Notes: generated by a model not told the origin, from the sequence alone. A DNA stretch of 55,258 nucleotides from Candidatus Azobacteroides sp. (GCA_009787405.1 WRGA01000116.1:1-55258); one strand, 5' to 3'. Shown: positions 8,669 to 18,601, numbered from the stretch's first letter. Program-made: numbers and translations.

Positions 8669-8779
8669 ATGACCGTTACCACTGATGAGAGTTTTTTTTA
8701 TCATGACAATGGTTTAAATAACGACGGCAAGAAGATACATAAATCGTTGAAAAATAAAAACTTATACAAATGGATGTAA
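8669..8779 (+). other. Small ORF (36 aa) resembling a piece of the downstream transporter
   Basis: An ATG-started frame in the ung leader that ends 10 nt into ung. Its HDNGLNN...KKIHKSLK stretch matches DDNGLNNGKKKHKSLK in the hydrophilic linker of the transporter at 9446-11305. At DNA level 41 of 47 aligned bases agree, with one 3-nt gap (8703-8752 against 10043-10091). It is either a relic of a second transporter copy or a translated leader peptide derived from one. No independent function is evident. Confidence 0.4.
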
Positions 8780-9432
8780 AAATCGAACAGTCGTGGAAAG
8801 AACACTTGGCTTCCGAATTTGAACAATCGTATTTCCGGGGATTGACGGATTTTGTCAAGCAAGAATATGCTACCCGGCAGATTTATCCTAAAGGAAATCA
8901 GATTTTCAATGCATTTGAAAAAACACCTTTTGAGCAGGTTAAAGTGGTGATTCTGGGACAAGATCCGTATCACGAGCCGGGGCAGGCGCACGGATTGTGC
9001 TTTTCGGTAAATGAAGGTGTTGCGCTTCCGCCTTCGCTTCAAAATATTTATAAGGAATTAGCCGATGATTTGGGTATTCCTCCCCGAACTTCCGGAAATT
9101 TAGAACGCTGGGCGGAACAAGGAGTTTTGTTGCTGAACGCCACCTTAACCGTTCGTGCGCACCAAGCCGGTTCACACCAGCAACAGGGATGGGAAAAATT
9201 TACGGATGCTGTTATTCATCGCGTTGCCGAAGAAAAAGAGCATGTTGTTTTCATTCTTTGGGGATCATACGCGCAGAAAAAAGGAGAATTTATCGATCCG
9301 TTCAAGCATCTGGTGTTGAAATCGGCACATCCTTCTCCTCTTTCCGCTTACCGCGGCTTTTTCGGAAGTAAACCGTTCAGTAAAACCAATCAATACCTCA
9401 TTCAAACCGGACAAACTCCGATAGAATGGTGA
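8770..9432 (+). CDS. ung: Uracil-DNA glycosylase (family 1)
   Basis: Excises uracil from DNA to start base excision repair. The 220-residue protein has the water-activating motif [13 protein letters not shown] with catalytic Asp65, the [10 protein letters not shown] strand near 120, and the DNA-intercalation motif [18 protein letters not shown] near 188 containing the catalytic histidine. Length is normal for family 1. ATG start at 8770 is supported by the family N-terminus (WKEHLASEF) and overlaps the small upstream ORF. The transporter gene starts 13 nt after its stop, so the two are probably co-transcribed from the promoter at 8634. Confidence 0.96.
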   Translation: MDVKIEQSWKEHLASEFEQSYFRGLTDFVKQEYATRQIYPKGNQIFNAFEKTPFEQVKVVILGQDPYHEPGQAHGLCFSVNEGVALPPSLQNIYKELADDLGIPPRTSGNLERWAEQGVLLLNATLTVRAHQAGSHQQQGWEKFTDAVIHRVAEEKEHVVFILWGSYAQKKGEFIDPFKHLVLKSAHPSPLSAYRGFFGSKPFSKTNQYLIQTGQTPIEW

Positions 9433-9445
9433 CGAGTGACGAATT

Positions 9446-11305
9446 ATGACCATTACATTGATCATTCTGCTTCTTTCGGCGGTTTTTTTCGTAAACGGGA
9501 AAATCCGTTCGGATTTAGTAGCGCTTTGTGCGCTTCTTTTATTACTGATATTTGATATATTAACCCCTGAAGAGGCTTTGTCGGGATTTTCAAACTCGAT
9601 TGTCATTATGATGGCGGGATTGTTTGTCGTAGGCGGAGCGATCTTTCAAACGGGATTGGCCAAAATGATCAGCAGTAAAATATTGCGTTGGGGAGGAAAC
9701 AGCAGTACGAAGTTGTTTATCCTTGTGATGTCGGTGACTTCTTTTATCGGTGCTTTTGTCAGCAACACGGGGACTGTGGCTTTGATGCTGCCGATTGTTG
9801 TCAGTCTGGCATTAAGTGCGGATACGAATCCGGGACGATTTTTAATGCCGATGGCTTTTGCAAGCAGTATGGGAGGAATGATGACATTAATCGGTACTCC
9901 GCCTAACCTTGTCATTCATAATGTATTGTTGGATGCGGGTTATGAAGGATTGTCATTTTTCAGTTTTTTACCGGTCGGATTAATTTGTATTGCGATCGGT
10001 ATCTTGACCTTGTTGCCTTTGAGTAAATATTTTCTGTCTAAAGATGATAATGGATTAAATAACGGTAAGAAGAAACATAAATCATTGAAAGATTTAGCGA
10101 ATGAATATCAACTTTCCCGTAATTTGTTTCGTTTGCGCGTAACAGCCGGATCTCTTTTGAAAAACAAAAATGTACGGGAATTGGATGTTCGCCGGAGTTA
10201 TAAGACGAATGTGTTGGAAATAAGACGGAAACCGGCTTCTCAGAATCCGTTTTTTAAAACGGTTGAACAAAAAATAGTCGGTCCGGATACCATCATTTTG
10301 GAAGGAGACATTTTGTATGTCAGGGGAGATGTCGAAAATGTACAGCGGTTTTCCGAAGATACGCATACGCCGTTGATTGACACACAGGAACCGGAAGAGG
10401 TGCATCCGAAGTTTTCCGGTAAATTACGGTTTGATAAGATCGGTATCGCGGAGGTTGTTTTGATGCCTAATTCCAAATTAATCAACCGTTTGATCGAAGA
10501 ATCGGGCTTCAGGGAAAAATATCATGTCAATGTTTTAAGCATTCAACGCAGTCAAGAATATATTTTACAGGGACTGAAAGACCAAAAATTGAAAATCGGA
10601 GATGTATTGCTTGTTCAGGGAGAATGGGCGGACATCGACCGGTTGAATGAAGAACAATCGGAATGGGTGGTTGTGGGACAACCTTCGGAGGCGGCAAAAG
10701 AAATTACGTTGGATTATAAAGCGCCGATTGCCGCCGTGATTATGATTTTGATGGTTTTAGTCATGGCGCTTAATATAATGCCGGCTGTCATGGCCGTACT
10801 CATTGCCGCGGTGCTGATGGTGCTTTCCGGGTGTATCCGCAGTGTGGAAGATGCTTACAAAACCATTAATTGGGAAAGTATAGTGTTGATTGCGGCGATG
10901 TTGCCGATGGCGTCGGCATTGGAAAAAACCGGAGCGTCCACAACGATTTCTTCAACGTTGGTCAGCGGATTGGGCGGTTTCGGGCCTGTTATTTTATTGG
11001 CTGGAATTTATTTTGCCACATCGCTTACGACGATGTTTATCAGCAATACAGCCACAGCCGTGCTGTTTGCTCCCATTGCGCTTCATTCGGCTATAGGATC
11101 GGGTGTCAGTCCATACCCGTTTTTGTTTGCGGTGGCCGTGGCTGCAAGCATGTGCTTTGCCAGTCCGTTTTCAACACCGCCGAATGCGTTGGTAATGTCG
11201 GCCGGAAGATATACTTTTGCAGATTATATTAAAGTCGGATTGCCGTTGCAAATTATCGTGGGAATTGTGATGATATTGGTGTTGCCGTTGTTGTTTCGCT
11301 TTTAA
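9446..11305 (+). CDS. SLC13/DASS-type permease with two TrkA-C domains
   Basis: A 619-residue inner-membrane transporter of the divalent anion:sodium symporter superfamily. Two homologous membrane halves each carry the SNT sodium/substrate motif (SNTGTVALMLP near 109 and SNTATAVLFAP near 532) followed by TPPN loops (LIGTPPNLV, STPPNALVM). Between them, about residues 210-410, is a cytoplasmic insert containing two RCK/TrkA C-terminal-like domains (SLLKNKNVRELDVRRSY and NSKLINRLIEESGFREK mark their starts). The substrate is not predictable; sulfate, phosphate or dicarboxylate are possible. The stop codon TAA is the first part of a heptamer repeat. A piece of its linker is duplicated upstream of ung. 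Confidence 0.9.
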   Translation: MTITLIILLLSAVFFVNGKIRSDLVALCALLLLLIFDILTPEEALSGFSNSIVIMMAGLFVVGGAIFQTGLAKMISSKILRWGGNSSTKLFILVMSVTSFIGAFVSNTGTVALMLPIVVSLALSADTNPGRFLMPMAFASSMGGMMTLIGTPPNLVIHNVLLDAGYEGLSFFSFLPVGLICIAIGILTLLPLSKYFLSKDDNGLNNGKKKHKSLKDLANEYQLSRNLFRLRVTAGSLLKNKNVRELDVRRSYKTNVLEIRRKPASQNPFFKTVEQKIVGPDTIILEGDILYVRGDVENVQRFSEDTHTPLIDTQEPEEVHPKFSGKLRFDKIGIAEVVLMPNSKLINRLIEESGFREKYHVNVLSIQRSQEYILQGLKDQKLKIGDVLLVQGEWADIDRLNEEQSEWVVVGQPSEAAKEITLDYKAPIAAVIMILMVLVMALNIMPAVMAVLIAAVLMVLSGCIRSVEDAYKTINWESIVLIAAMLPMASALEKTGASTTISSTLVSGLGGFGPVILLAGIYFATSLTTMFISNTATAVLFAPIALHSAIGSGVSPYPFLFAVAVAASMCFASPFSTPPNALVMSAGRYTFADYIKVGLPLQIIVGIVMILVLPLLFRF

Positions 11306-11344
11306 AGTTAAGAATTAAGAATTAAGAGTTAAGAGTTAAGAGTT
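11304..11344. repeat. Heptamer repeat (AGTTAAG/AATTAAG)n after the transporter gene
   Basis: Six near-perfect 7-bp units beginning with the transporter's own stop codon. Its units are the reverse complement of those at 5961-5995 and 11883-11939. The 651-bp gap to trmD contains only this, an inverted-repeat element, AT-rich DNA and a second heptamer tract. Confidence 0.85.
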
Positions 11345-11602
11345 GATGTGAGTATAATCTATTAATGGATTGATAATAAATTATATATGAACGCGAATTC
11401 AAACTTAATTTAGATTATTATAAAGTACTGAAAATCAATTGTTTGTTTATTAAAATAATATAAATTGTTTAAGAGAGTGTTTGAATTATGTTGCATGCTG
11501 AAATTTTAAATGCTTATCCATTAAAATACCCGGGGTGTAAAAGATGAGATCTATTTTATTTGAAAATATGTTCTTTTTGTATTGTTCTTATTTTAAAAAA
11601 AT

Positions 11603-11716
11603 CCCTTAGCAGTAAAAATAACGTATATAGCCTTCCTCTTTTATTTCCCCTTATTAAAAAACTGAGAAAAAGGGAATAAGTGGGAGTACTAAAAGGACGT
11701 CCAAGTCTGCTGAGGG
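11603..11716. repeat. Inverted-repeat element, possible diverged member
   Basis: CCCTTAGCAG at 11603-11612 is mirrored by CTGCTGAGGG at 11707-11716 (9 of 10 pairs). Inside, a TTTCCCCTTATT arm and a GGGAATAAG arm form a second pair. The layout and end sequence match the element at 22661-22789. Confidence 0.5.
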
Positions 11717-11882
11717 TATTCTAGAAAATAAGGATTTTCTTGGATAGATAAAAATCTTTGTGTTGAATATTTTTTTGATTTTTGAATATAAATAGTGATT
11801 TCATCGGATGTTCAAGTAACTCAAACAATTTCTGATGCTATGTATTTATAACAATAAATATCAATTTTTTACTATGCTGAAA

Positions 11883-11939
11883 AACTCTTAACTCTTAACT
11901 CTTAACTTTTAATTCTTAACTTTTAATTCTTAACTTTTA
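11883..11939. repeat. Heptamer repeat tract upstream of trmD
   Basis: Eight units of AACTCTT/AATTCTT/AACTTTT ending 17 nt before the trmD GTG. Opposite orientation to 11304-11344, so the two tracts could pair across about 540 nt. Confidence 0.85.
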
Positions 11940-11956
11940 CCTCCTGACTTGACAAA

Positions 11957-12631
11957 GTGAGAATAGACATCATAACCGTATTGCCCGAATTGCTGCAAGG
12001 GCCTTTTGATTGCTCGATTATTAAGCGGGCGAGAGATAAGGGTTTGCTGGAAATTGAAATTCATAATTTACGGGAATACGGACTGGGAAAACATCGACGG
12101 GTGGATGATTATGCATTCGGCGGGAGTGCCGGAATGGTCATGATGATCGAACCGATTGACCACATTATTTCCGATCTGAAAAAACAACGGGAATATGACG
12201 AGGTGATTTACACATCTCCCGATGGCGAAACATTCAACCAGAAAATCGCCAATTCGTTGTCGTTGTTGAAAAATATCATGATTCTTTGCGGACATTATAA
12301 AGGAATCGATTATCGGATTCGTGAGCATTTAATCACCAAAGAAATATCGATCGGCGATTATGTATTGACCGGCGGGGAATTGGCGGCTGCGGTGATCACG
12401 GATACTGTCGTGCGCATTATTCCGGGTGTTATTTCGGATGAGCAATCGGCTTTGTCCGACAGTTTTCAGGATAATTTGCTGGCGCCTCCCGTATATACTC
12501 GTCCGGCTGATTATAACGGATGGAAAGTACCCGAAGTGTTGCTCTCGGGACATGAGCGAAATATCAGAGAATGGGAATTTCTGCAAGCTGTTGAGCGTAC
12601 ACAAAGGATTCGTCCCGATTTGCTTGAATAA
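11957..12631 (+). CDS. trmD: tRNA (guanine-N1)-methyltransferase
   Basis: Methylates G37 of tRNAs with S-adenosylmethionine, which prevents +1 frameshifting. The 224-residue SPOUT-fold protein shows [13 protein letters not shown] at the N-terminus, the knot region [14 protein letters not shown] and [11 protein letters not shown], and the tRNA-binding [23 protein letters not shown] near residue 176. The start is GTG at 11957, fixed by the family N-terminus, since the preceding ATG-free DNA is repeat. No clear promoter or Shine-Dalgarno precedes it. purD follows after 24 nt, so they probably form one transcript. Confidence 0.95.
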   Translation: MRIDIITVLPELLQGPFDCSIIKRARDKGLLEIEIHNLREYGLGKHRRVDDYAFGGSAGMVMMIEPIDHIISDLKKQREYDEVIYTSPDGETFNQKIANSLSLLKNIMILCGHYKGIDYRIREHLITKEISIGDYVLTGGELAAAVITDTVVRIIPGVISDEQSALSDSFQDNLLAPPVYTRPADYNGWKVPEVLLSGHERNIREWEFLQAVERTQRIRPDLLE

Positions 12632-12655
12632 TCAAGAATTTTTTAATTTAAAAAG

Positions 12656-13924
12656 ATGAATATTTTATTGTTGGGTTCCGGCGGAAGGGAACATGCGTTG
12701 GCATGGAAAATAGCACAAAGCGCTGAAGTGGAAAATTTGTGGATTGCTCCGGGAAATGCGGGTACGGCGAATGTCGGAAAAAATGTTCCTGTTGCGGCGG
12801 ATGATTTTGAAGGAATCAAACGGTTTGCGACGGAGAATAAAGTCGATATGGTGGTTGTCGGACCTGAAATTCCTTTGGTGAAGGGTATTTATGATTTTTT
12901 CAAGAACGATCCGGCATTGAACCGGATTCCCGTGATCGGGCCGTCAAAAAGCGGGGCCCGGCTGGAAGGAAGCAAAGATTTTGCCAAGGCTTTCATGATG
13001 CGGCATAATATTCCAACAGCCCGTTATTTCAGCGTGACCAAAGAAATTTTGAATGAAGGGGTTGCTTTTTTGAAAAGCTTGAAAGCTCCTTATGTTTTGA
13101 AAGCGGACGGATTGGCCGCGGGAAAGGGGGTATTGATTATCCGGGACTTGGAGGAAGCCGAACGGGAACTTGATTCCATGCTGAACGGGATGTTTGGTGA
13201 TGCCGGCAATACGGTGGTTATCGAGGAATTTTTGTCGGGAATCGAATGTTCTGTTTTTGTGATGACGGACGGAAAATCGTATAAAATTCTTCCCGAAGCC
13301 AAAGATTATAAGCGAATCGGCGAAGGCGACACCGGATTGAATACCGGCGGAATGGGTGCTGTTTCTCCTGTTCCTTTTGTCGATCAAACGTTCATGCAAA
13401 AGGTGGAAGAACGAATCATTATTCCTACTGTTCGCGGGCTGCAACAAGAAAATATCGATTATAAAGGATTTATTTTTTTAGGATTGATCAACGTGGACGG
13501 TGAACCGTATGTCATCGAATACAACGCACGTATGGGTGATCCGGAAACGGAAGTGGTCATGTTGCGGATTCAATCGGATTTGGTGGATTTGCTGAAAGGC
13601 ATTGCCGATCAAACGATTGCCGAAAAAGAATTGATTGTCGATTCCCGGAGTGCTGTCACTGTTATGTTGGTTTCAGGCGGTTATCCCGGCAATTACGAAA
13701 GCGGAAAAGTCATTACGGGTTTATCGGAAGTAAAAGACAGCATCCTTTTTCATGCCGGAACAAAAGAAAAAGACGGGAAAATCGTCACTGCCGGCGGGCG
13801 TGTTCTTGCGGTCAGTTCATACGGTAACGATAAAAATGAAGCGCTGAAACACTCTTTTGAAAATGCTCGACACATTGATTTTGAAGGGAAATATTTTAGA
13901 AGCGATATCGGGTTTGATTTGTAA
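12656..13924 (+). CDS. purD: Phosphoribosylamine--glycine ligase (GARS)
   Basis: ATP-dependent ligation of glycine to 5-phosphoribosylamine, the second step of purine synthesis. The 422-residue protein has the N-domain start [18 protein letters not shown], the ATP-grasp segments [14 protein letters not shown] (about 147-160), [29 protein letters not shown] and the metal-binding [16 protein letters not shown] (near 285-300), then the C-terminal [18 protein letters not shown]. Monofunctional, as in most bacteria. It shares a transcript with trmD by position and ends at an inverted repeat facing a convergent gene. Confidence 0.96.
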   Translation: MNILLLGSGGREHALAWKIAQSAEVENLWIAPGNAGTANVGKNVPVAADDFEGIKRFATENKVDMVVVGPEIPLVKGIYDFFKNDPALNRIPVIGPSKSGARLEGSKDFAKAFMMRHNIPTARYFSVTKEILNEGVAFLKSLKAPYVLKADGLAAGKGVLIIRDLEEAERELDSMLNGMFGDAGNTVVIEEFLSGIECSVFVMTDGKSYKILPEAKDYKRIGEGDTGLNTGGMGAVSPVPFVDQTFMQKVEERIIIPTVRGLQQENIDYKGFIFLGLINVDGEPYVIEYNARMGDPETEVVMLRIQSDLVDLLKGIADQTIAEKELIVDSRSAVTVMLVSGGYPGNYESGKVITGLSEVKDSILFHAGTKEKDGKIVTAGGRVLAVSSYGNDKNEALKHSFENARHIDFEGKYFRSDIGFDL

Positions 13925-13927
13925 AAG

Positions 13928-14004
13928 AGAGCATAGTATTACGATACACGAATGGATTCATTTTAAAATAAAAACTATTTATCAGATCGTGTATCATGCT
14001 CCCC
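13928..14004. terminator. Bulged inverted repeat between convergent genes
   Basis: GAGCAT and GATACACGA (left) pair with TCGTGTATC and ATGCTC (right) around an AT-rich loop. It lies between the purD stop and the stop of the convergent beta-helix gene, so it could end both transcripts. T-tracts are weak. Confidence 0.45.
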
Positions 14005-14009
14005 TTTAA

Positions 14010-15653
14010 TTAATGTTTTCTTGCTCTTAGTTGTGCCTCGAATAATGATTCGGGTTCCAAATTTACTTTATTTTGACCTTCGATGTAACCGGGAGCATAC
14101 GTTGATGACATTGTGTATTTTCCCGTAATTTCTTTGGCTTTGCAGCCGATGGCGTAATTTTGTGCCGTCGGTGGTTTTTGAATGACTATTTTTCCGTAAT
14201 TTTTATTGACGTCGCAATTCCAGCAAACTGATTGTACGGCCGACCATCCGTGTCCTGTACCGATGTTTTCCCGGTTGTAAAGTCCCAATACACATTGGGT
14301 GTGGTACACTATTTTTCTCCATCCGGTGACGGGGCGTATGTTGATTTCTTTCAAATTATCGTAAAGCATGCCGGAAGTCCATTTCCGGTGACCTTCGTTG
14401 ACATTATACGAAGCGTCCGAAATACACCGCAGGAATACAATTCCCGAAGCAGTTGATGTGCCGTTCGAAACATAATGATGCCTTCCGTTTTTTGCGTAAC
14501 AGTTTTTTAATAATATTTGTTGGGAATAGATATAAGTGTTGAAATTATACCTTCTGTCTCCGATAATAAGTGAGACAGGGTTTATAGCCTTACAGTTTTC
14601 AATGGTAAAGCGGCTCGTAAAATTGGTGATGATTCCTGATTGTCCGAAATGCAACATAGTGCAATTCTTGATTCGTCCGTTTTCCGCGGATTGTACCCGC
14701 ACACATTGCCAAGCATGATTTTCGTCTTCTTTTCCTGCGGTTTCGATGTTTATCTGCACATTTTCCAATCCGATGTTATAAACGGTTCCTGTCATGTCGG
14801 GTTTATAGACGTAGGATTGACTCAATGTCCTGTTCAATGTATAAAAAACGGGAGCGTCGATGGTTATTTGATTCCCGTCTATTTGGGTGATGTAGCGATT
14901 ATATATGATCGGCAACAAATTTTCCGTCCATCTTTCATCTTCTTCTCCGGAGAAAGGGGCAGGAACACCTCCGTAATCAATGGATTTCAACCATTTATCT
15001 GTGCAGGGATGATAAATCATGATTTGATCACCGACTTGGTATGGTCGGACATCTTCTACTTCAAACGTGAAATCTCCGGGATTGACTTTCGGGGTTATAA
15101 TGTTTTGTTTACTGCCTGTTTTAATCATTTCCCAATGATTGACGGAATCATTTCCCAATACGATCACGTCTCTTTGTTTGGGGGTATTTCCCCGTGCCCG
15201 GATAATCGTGTTTTGAGTAGGATCGTAGTCGTCGCCTTTGCCACGTAAAACAATGCCGTCGTGCTTGACATAAAGAGTACCGTAAATATCGTAAATTCCG
15301 GCATTCAGTAATATGGCACCTCTGAATCCTTTTTCATCAAGAGGTAATGTTCCCACAGAATCAATGATTTGCTGTATATACGCAGTATTATCTCCCGGTT
15401 GCGGTTGAATGATCTTGATTACTGGAACATCCGGCATTTCCCGGTTGCCTCCGTCATATCCCGAATGGCTGAAGTCCGGAATGACAAATCCGTATTCGTC
15501 TTTTTCATATAATATTTTTCCATTGTTGTGGATGGATATCAGTTTGGACTGCCATTTTTCGTTTTTTTCTTTGACAGGCGAAAGATGTGTCTGAATGATA
15601 ACAGAAATGAGTAGTAAGGCTGTGATGATTGAAGCCGGAATTCTATTTTTCAT
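14010..15653 (-). CDS. Secreted right-handed parallel beta-helix protein (pectate-lyase-like)
   Basis: A 547-residue exported protein. It starts with a signal peptide or anchor (residues 1-27, MKNRIPASIITALLLISVII). An N-terminal pectate-lyase-superfamily segment follows (YIQQIIDSVGTLPLDEKGFR, then GAILLNAGIYDIYGTLYVK and GIVLRGKG near 100-140), as in beta-helix enzymes that act on polysaccharides, then helix coils with repeated Asn-Cys turns (RIKNCTMLHFG, FTIENCKAI, ILLKNCYAK, IVFLRCISDAS). Catalytic residues cannot be assigned, so lyase, hydrolase and binding roles are all possible. It is downstream of a flippase and a glycosyltransferase on the same strand (66-nt gap), suggesting a role in modifying or shedding the exported glycan. 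ATG start at 15653. Confidence 0.75.
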   Translation of the reverse strand: MKNRIPASIITALLLISVIIQTHLSPVKEKNEKWQSKLISIHNNGKILYEKDEYGFVIPDFSHSGYDGGNREMPDVPVIKIIQPQPGDNTAYIQQIIDSVGTLPLDEKGFRGAILLNAGIYDIYGTLYVKHDGIVLRGKGDDYDPTQNTIIRARGNTPKQRDVIVLGNDSVNHWEMIKTGSKQNIITPKVNPGDFTFEVEDVRPYQVGDQIMIYHPCTDKWLKSIDYGGVPAPFSGEEDERWTENLLPIIYNRYITQIDGNQITIDAPVFYTLNRTLSQSYVYKPDMTGTVYNIGLENVQINIETAGKEDENHAWQCVRVQSAENGRIKNCTMLHFGQSGIITNFTSRFTIENCKAINPVSLIIGDRRYNFNTYIYSQQILLKNCYAKNGRHHYVSNGTSTASGIVFLRCISDASYNVNEGHRKWTSGMLYDNLKEINIRPVTGWRKIVYHTQCVLGLYNRENIGTGHGWSAVQSVCWNCDVNKNYGKIVIQKPPTAQNYAIGCKAKEITGKYTMSSTYAPGYIEGQNKVNLEPESLFEAQLRARKH

Positions 15654-15719
15654 ACGGAACTAATTTTTTGTTAAATGTTGTATGTAATCTACAGTTATTT
15701 TTATTCTTTTTGATGAATG

Positions 15720-17177
15720 TTAGTTCATGCAAGTTTCATGTAATAATTGTATTTTATTAAGATTGATCCATTTGTTTTTTATGGCAATAAACGCATATAT
15801 AATACAAAACAAAACACCTTCGATAATATAATATGTATTGGGTAGCGAATAATGCCTTGAGAGAAAATGTATTCCCGTTTGTACGGACAATAGTAGGATG
15901 CAATATTTGAAATTCCTGCTTTTAAACAATACAGAATAACATTCGATTTCCGGATTTTTGTACCGGAAAATAAGTAATAAAAGAAGATTTGCGGCTACGG
16001 TTGTGATTGCCGCTATTTGATATCCTAATAAAGGTATGAGGATTACGTTGAGGATGATGTTTACCGTTAAAGCGAGGATAAAAGCACCGGACAAAATTTT
16101 CAGTTCGTTTTTGAATTTCAAATTGGAAATGTTTAAAAAGCACAGTCCGCTTACGAATTCGCCGACGGCAGTCCATAAAATAACCGAATAACCGATACGG
16201 AAATCTTCTCCCAGCATGATTTCGGCAATGTTTTGTGCATATAAAACGAAATATAACGTAATCGGAGTGAAACAGTGACAGTACATTTTGAAGAATTCAT
16301 AAATTTGTTGTTTCATATTCGGAGGTCTGAATTCCATCACCGGCAATAAATAGGGATTCAGCGTTGCCCAGAATACCTGAATGAGCATGGCGATGGATAT
16401 TTGTGCGACATTGTAATTCTGATTGTAGATTCCGACTTCCGACAATCCTGTAAAATATTGGATGATAAATCGGTCTGACGATACTAATAATGTCGTGCAA
16501 ATGTTGATGACAATTCCTATTTGTCCGTATTTATACAAAACGATCAGTTCTTTTTTATAAATGAGTCGGGGGGAAAGTTTCATCCGGAAGTAATCGGGAA
16601 TAACGATAAATGCGATGATGATTACATTAAATACGATGTTACTGATCAGAAATGCTTCTATGCCGAAATCAAAGACAAATGTGAGCAACAGCAACAACCC
16701 GAAATTACCGATTGCTCTGACGGTTTGAATCATATTGTAATAAAAAGTTTTTCCTTCCAGTCTCGGGCGGATGAAAAAGAGCCCGGATATCTCAGATGTG
16801 AAAAACTGTAGAAAGCACCAGAATATAAGTTTTTTGACAAGCATGTTGCCGGATGTTCCGATCCAAACGCATGAAAAAATAAAAATGACGAATGAAAAAA
16901 GGAGATAAAGGAATGTTAAGTTGGAATATAGAATGTCGAGGCTGTTTTTCTGTTTGTATTGATAATAAAACCGCCAAGCACAACTTACAATCCAAGAATA
17001 ACAAATAATGGATAGATAGCTGAATATCAAAAAAACCAAAGAATAAGCTCCGTAATCTTCGGTGGAAAATATGCGTGTATAAATGGGGGATTTGATCAAT
17101 CCGACAATCAATGGTGCGATATTTCCGATCAAATACCAAAAAATATCTTTTATTATGACATTTTTATTGTTTGCCAT
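15720..17177 (-). CDS. Wzx-like polysaccharide flippase (MOP superfamily)
   Basis: A 485-residue integral membrane protein with about 12-14 hydrophobic segments, starting with the characteristic amphipathic KDIFWYLIGNIAPLIVGL and PIYTRIFSTEDYGAYSL motifs of oligosaccharide flippases. It would turn lipid-linked glycan from the cytoplasmic to the periplasmic face. The third-quarter segment YNQNYNVAQISIAMLIQVFW is also family-typical. The start (ATG 17177) overlaps the stop of the upstream glycosyltransferase by 14 nt, so the two are translationally coupled. No full capsule locus surrounds it. Confidence 0.88.
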   Translation of the reverse strand: MANNKNVIIKDIFWYLIGNIAPLIVGLIKSPIYTRIFSTEDYGAYSLVFLIFSYLSIICYSWIVSCAWRFYYQYKQKNSLDILYSNLTFLYLLFSFVIFIFSCVWIGTSGNMLVKKLIFWCFLQFFTSEISGLFFIRPRLEGKTFYYNMIQTVRAIGNFGLLLLLTFVFDFGIEAFLISNIVFNVIIIAFIVIPDYFRMKLSPRLIYKKELIVLYKYGQIGIVINICTTLLVSSDRFIIQYFTGLSEVGIYNQNYNVAQISIAMLIQVFWATLNPYLLPVMEFRPPNMKQQIYEFFKMYCHCFTPITLYFVLYAQNIAEIMLGEDFRIGYSVILWTAVGEFVSGLCFLNISNLKFKNELKILSGAFILALTVNIILNVILIPLLGYQIAAITTVAANLLLLLIFRYKNPEIECYSVLFKSRNFKYCILLLSVQTGIHFLSRHYSLPNTYYIIEGVLFCIIYAFIAIKNKWINLNKIQLLHETCMN

Positions 17178-18354
17178 TATCTTTCAATAAATCTTCGTAA
17201 ATGTGAACCAGTTTTGCTTTTTGACTTTCCCATAAATAGTTGTTTTTTACACAATTGATGCATATTTGAGTGTATTTTTTATAGTTGTCGCCTTCAATCA
17301 ATTTGATAAGTGCCGACGCAACTTCTTTGGGGTTGTGTGGGTCGACCATGATTCCAATTTTGTTTAATTGTATGATATTTTTAATGTGTCCGAAATTTGA
17401 CCCGATAATTGGCAATCCGAATGCCGGATATTCGAAAAGTTTGATCGGAAGAATCAACTGATTGGTTCTGTTTTTCGGAAAAAGACACAACCCTATTTTG
17501 CTTTTTGAGTAATATCCGCTGACGTCCTCCAGCGGTAACTTGCCTGTAAAAAACAGATTATGTTCCAGTTTTTCGGTTTTTATAATTGCATCGATTCTTG
17601 ATTTTAAAAGAGGATGATTGTAGTCTCCGACAATCACGAGTTTATATTCATATCCTTTTTTCTTGCAATGAATCAGTGCGTCAATGATTAAAAATATGCC
17701 CTTGGATTCGGAAATAGAACCACAATAAATAGCGTCATATTCTTTGATTTTGGAATTGTAAGATGAAAATTTGGGATAAAAATAAGAGTAATTATAAATG
17801 ACGGATGTTGACGGATTTTTTTTTCGGAATCGGGAAGCCACATTTTCTTCGGTGGCAATCAGATGATCCGCTTTTTTCAATACCTGCTTTTCGGACAGAA
17901 CAGCTGGAATATCGATGAAAATGACTTTCATGACGGAACGTTCCCGCCAATAATCTTTCAAATTATCGCAAAAAGGCTCATGAGCATCATATATAATTTT
18001 CGGATGAAAAGGCAGTTTTTTCAATTTACCGGCAATTCGGCACAGTTCCACATCGTGAAGATGATATACATCGGCCGATACGTTTTTTGCGACATTATAT
18101 AAATCAGTCAGCATAGTTTGTCTGAATGCTGAGAATTTGGATCGGAGAGTTGTTCCTTTTTTATTTTTTTTCAATTGAATGATGCGAATGTGATCTTCCG
18201 TGATATAGTCCTTGAAACAATCTCCATAGCCGATGTGAATGACCGTATAACCTGCCCGGGAAAGGGTCAATGCTTCTTTTTTGTATATACGGTCGTCAAG
18301 CATCCTGTGTTGACAAGAAATCATGCATACGGTTATCTTATTTTGGATCGACAT
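17164..18354 (-). CDS. Family 4-like glycosyltransferase
   Basis: A 396-residue GT-B enzyme. The N-terminal half has VCMISCQHRMLDDRIYKKEA and DVYHLHDVELCRIAGKL typical of GT4 donors that first recognise the acceptor. The C-terminal half has the nucleotide-sugar-binding pattern YCGSISESKGIFLIIDAL, LVIVGDYNHP, LFFTGKLPLEDVSGYYSKS and LPIKLFEYPAFGLPIIGSN with the catalytic-type Glu in LFEY. Sugar and acceptor unknown. Overlaps the flippase gene by 14 nt. It diverges from the btuB riboswitch across a 261-bp AT-rich gap that holds no gene. Confidence 0.88.
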   Translation of the reverse strand: MSIQNKITVCMISCQHRMLDDRIYKKEALTLSRAGYTVIHIGYGDCFKDYITEDHIRIIQLKKNKKGTTLRSKFSAFRQTMLTDLYNVAKNVSADVYHLHDVELCRIAGKLKKLPFHPKIIYDAHEPFCDNLKDYWRERSVMKVIFIDIPAVLSEKQVLKKADHLIATEENVASRFRKKNPSTSVIYNYSYFYPKFSSYNSKIKEYDAIYCGSISESKGIFLIIDALIHCKKKGYEYKLVIVGDYNHPLLKSRIDAIIKTEKLEHNLFFTGKLPLEDVSGYYSKSKIGLCLFPKNRTNQLILPIKLFEYPAFGLPIIGSNFGHIKNIIQLNKIGIMVDPHNPKEVASALIKLIEGDNYKKYTQICINCVKNNYLWESQKAKLVHIYEDLLKDNGKQ

Positions 18355-18601
18355 GGTTTTTGATTATATAAACAGCAAAAGGAAAATCCCGGTTTCAAAC
18401 AACAAAAATATACAATAATTTGGATTTGACAATTGTATTTAATTAATAGAGTTTATATAGAATAACAAATTTTAGATATTAAACAAATTGATAATCAGCA
18501 TAGTTATCATTTAATCAATATAATGTCTAATATTTTGATTATTAGTATTTTAATAATTGTTAATTGTCAATTATAAGTCTGTGTTTTTTCAAAAAAATTC
18601 T

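Noticed and set aside
9446-11305. Potassium transporter of the Trk type
   Set aside because: Only the cytoplasmic TrkA-C-like domains suggest this. The SNT motifs and TPPN loops of both membrane halves identify a DASS/SLC13 protein.
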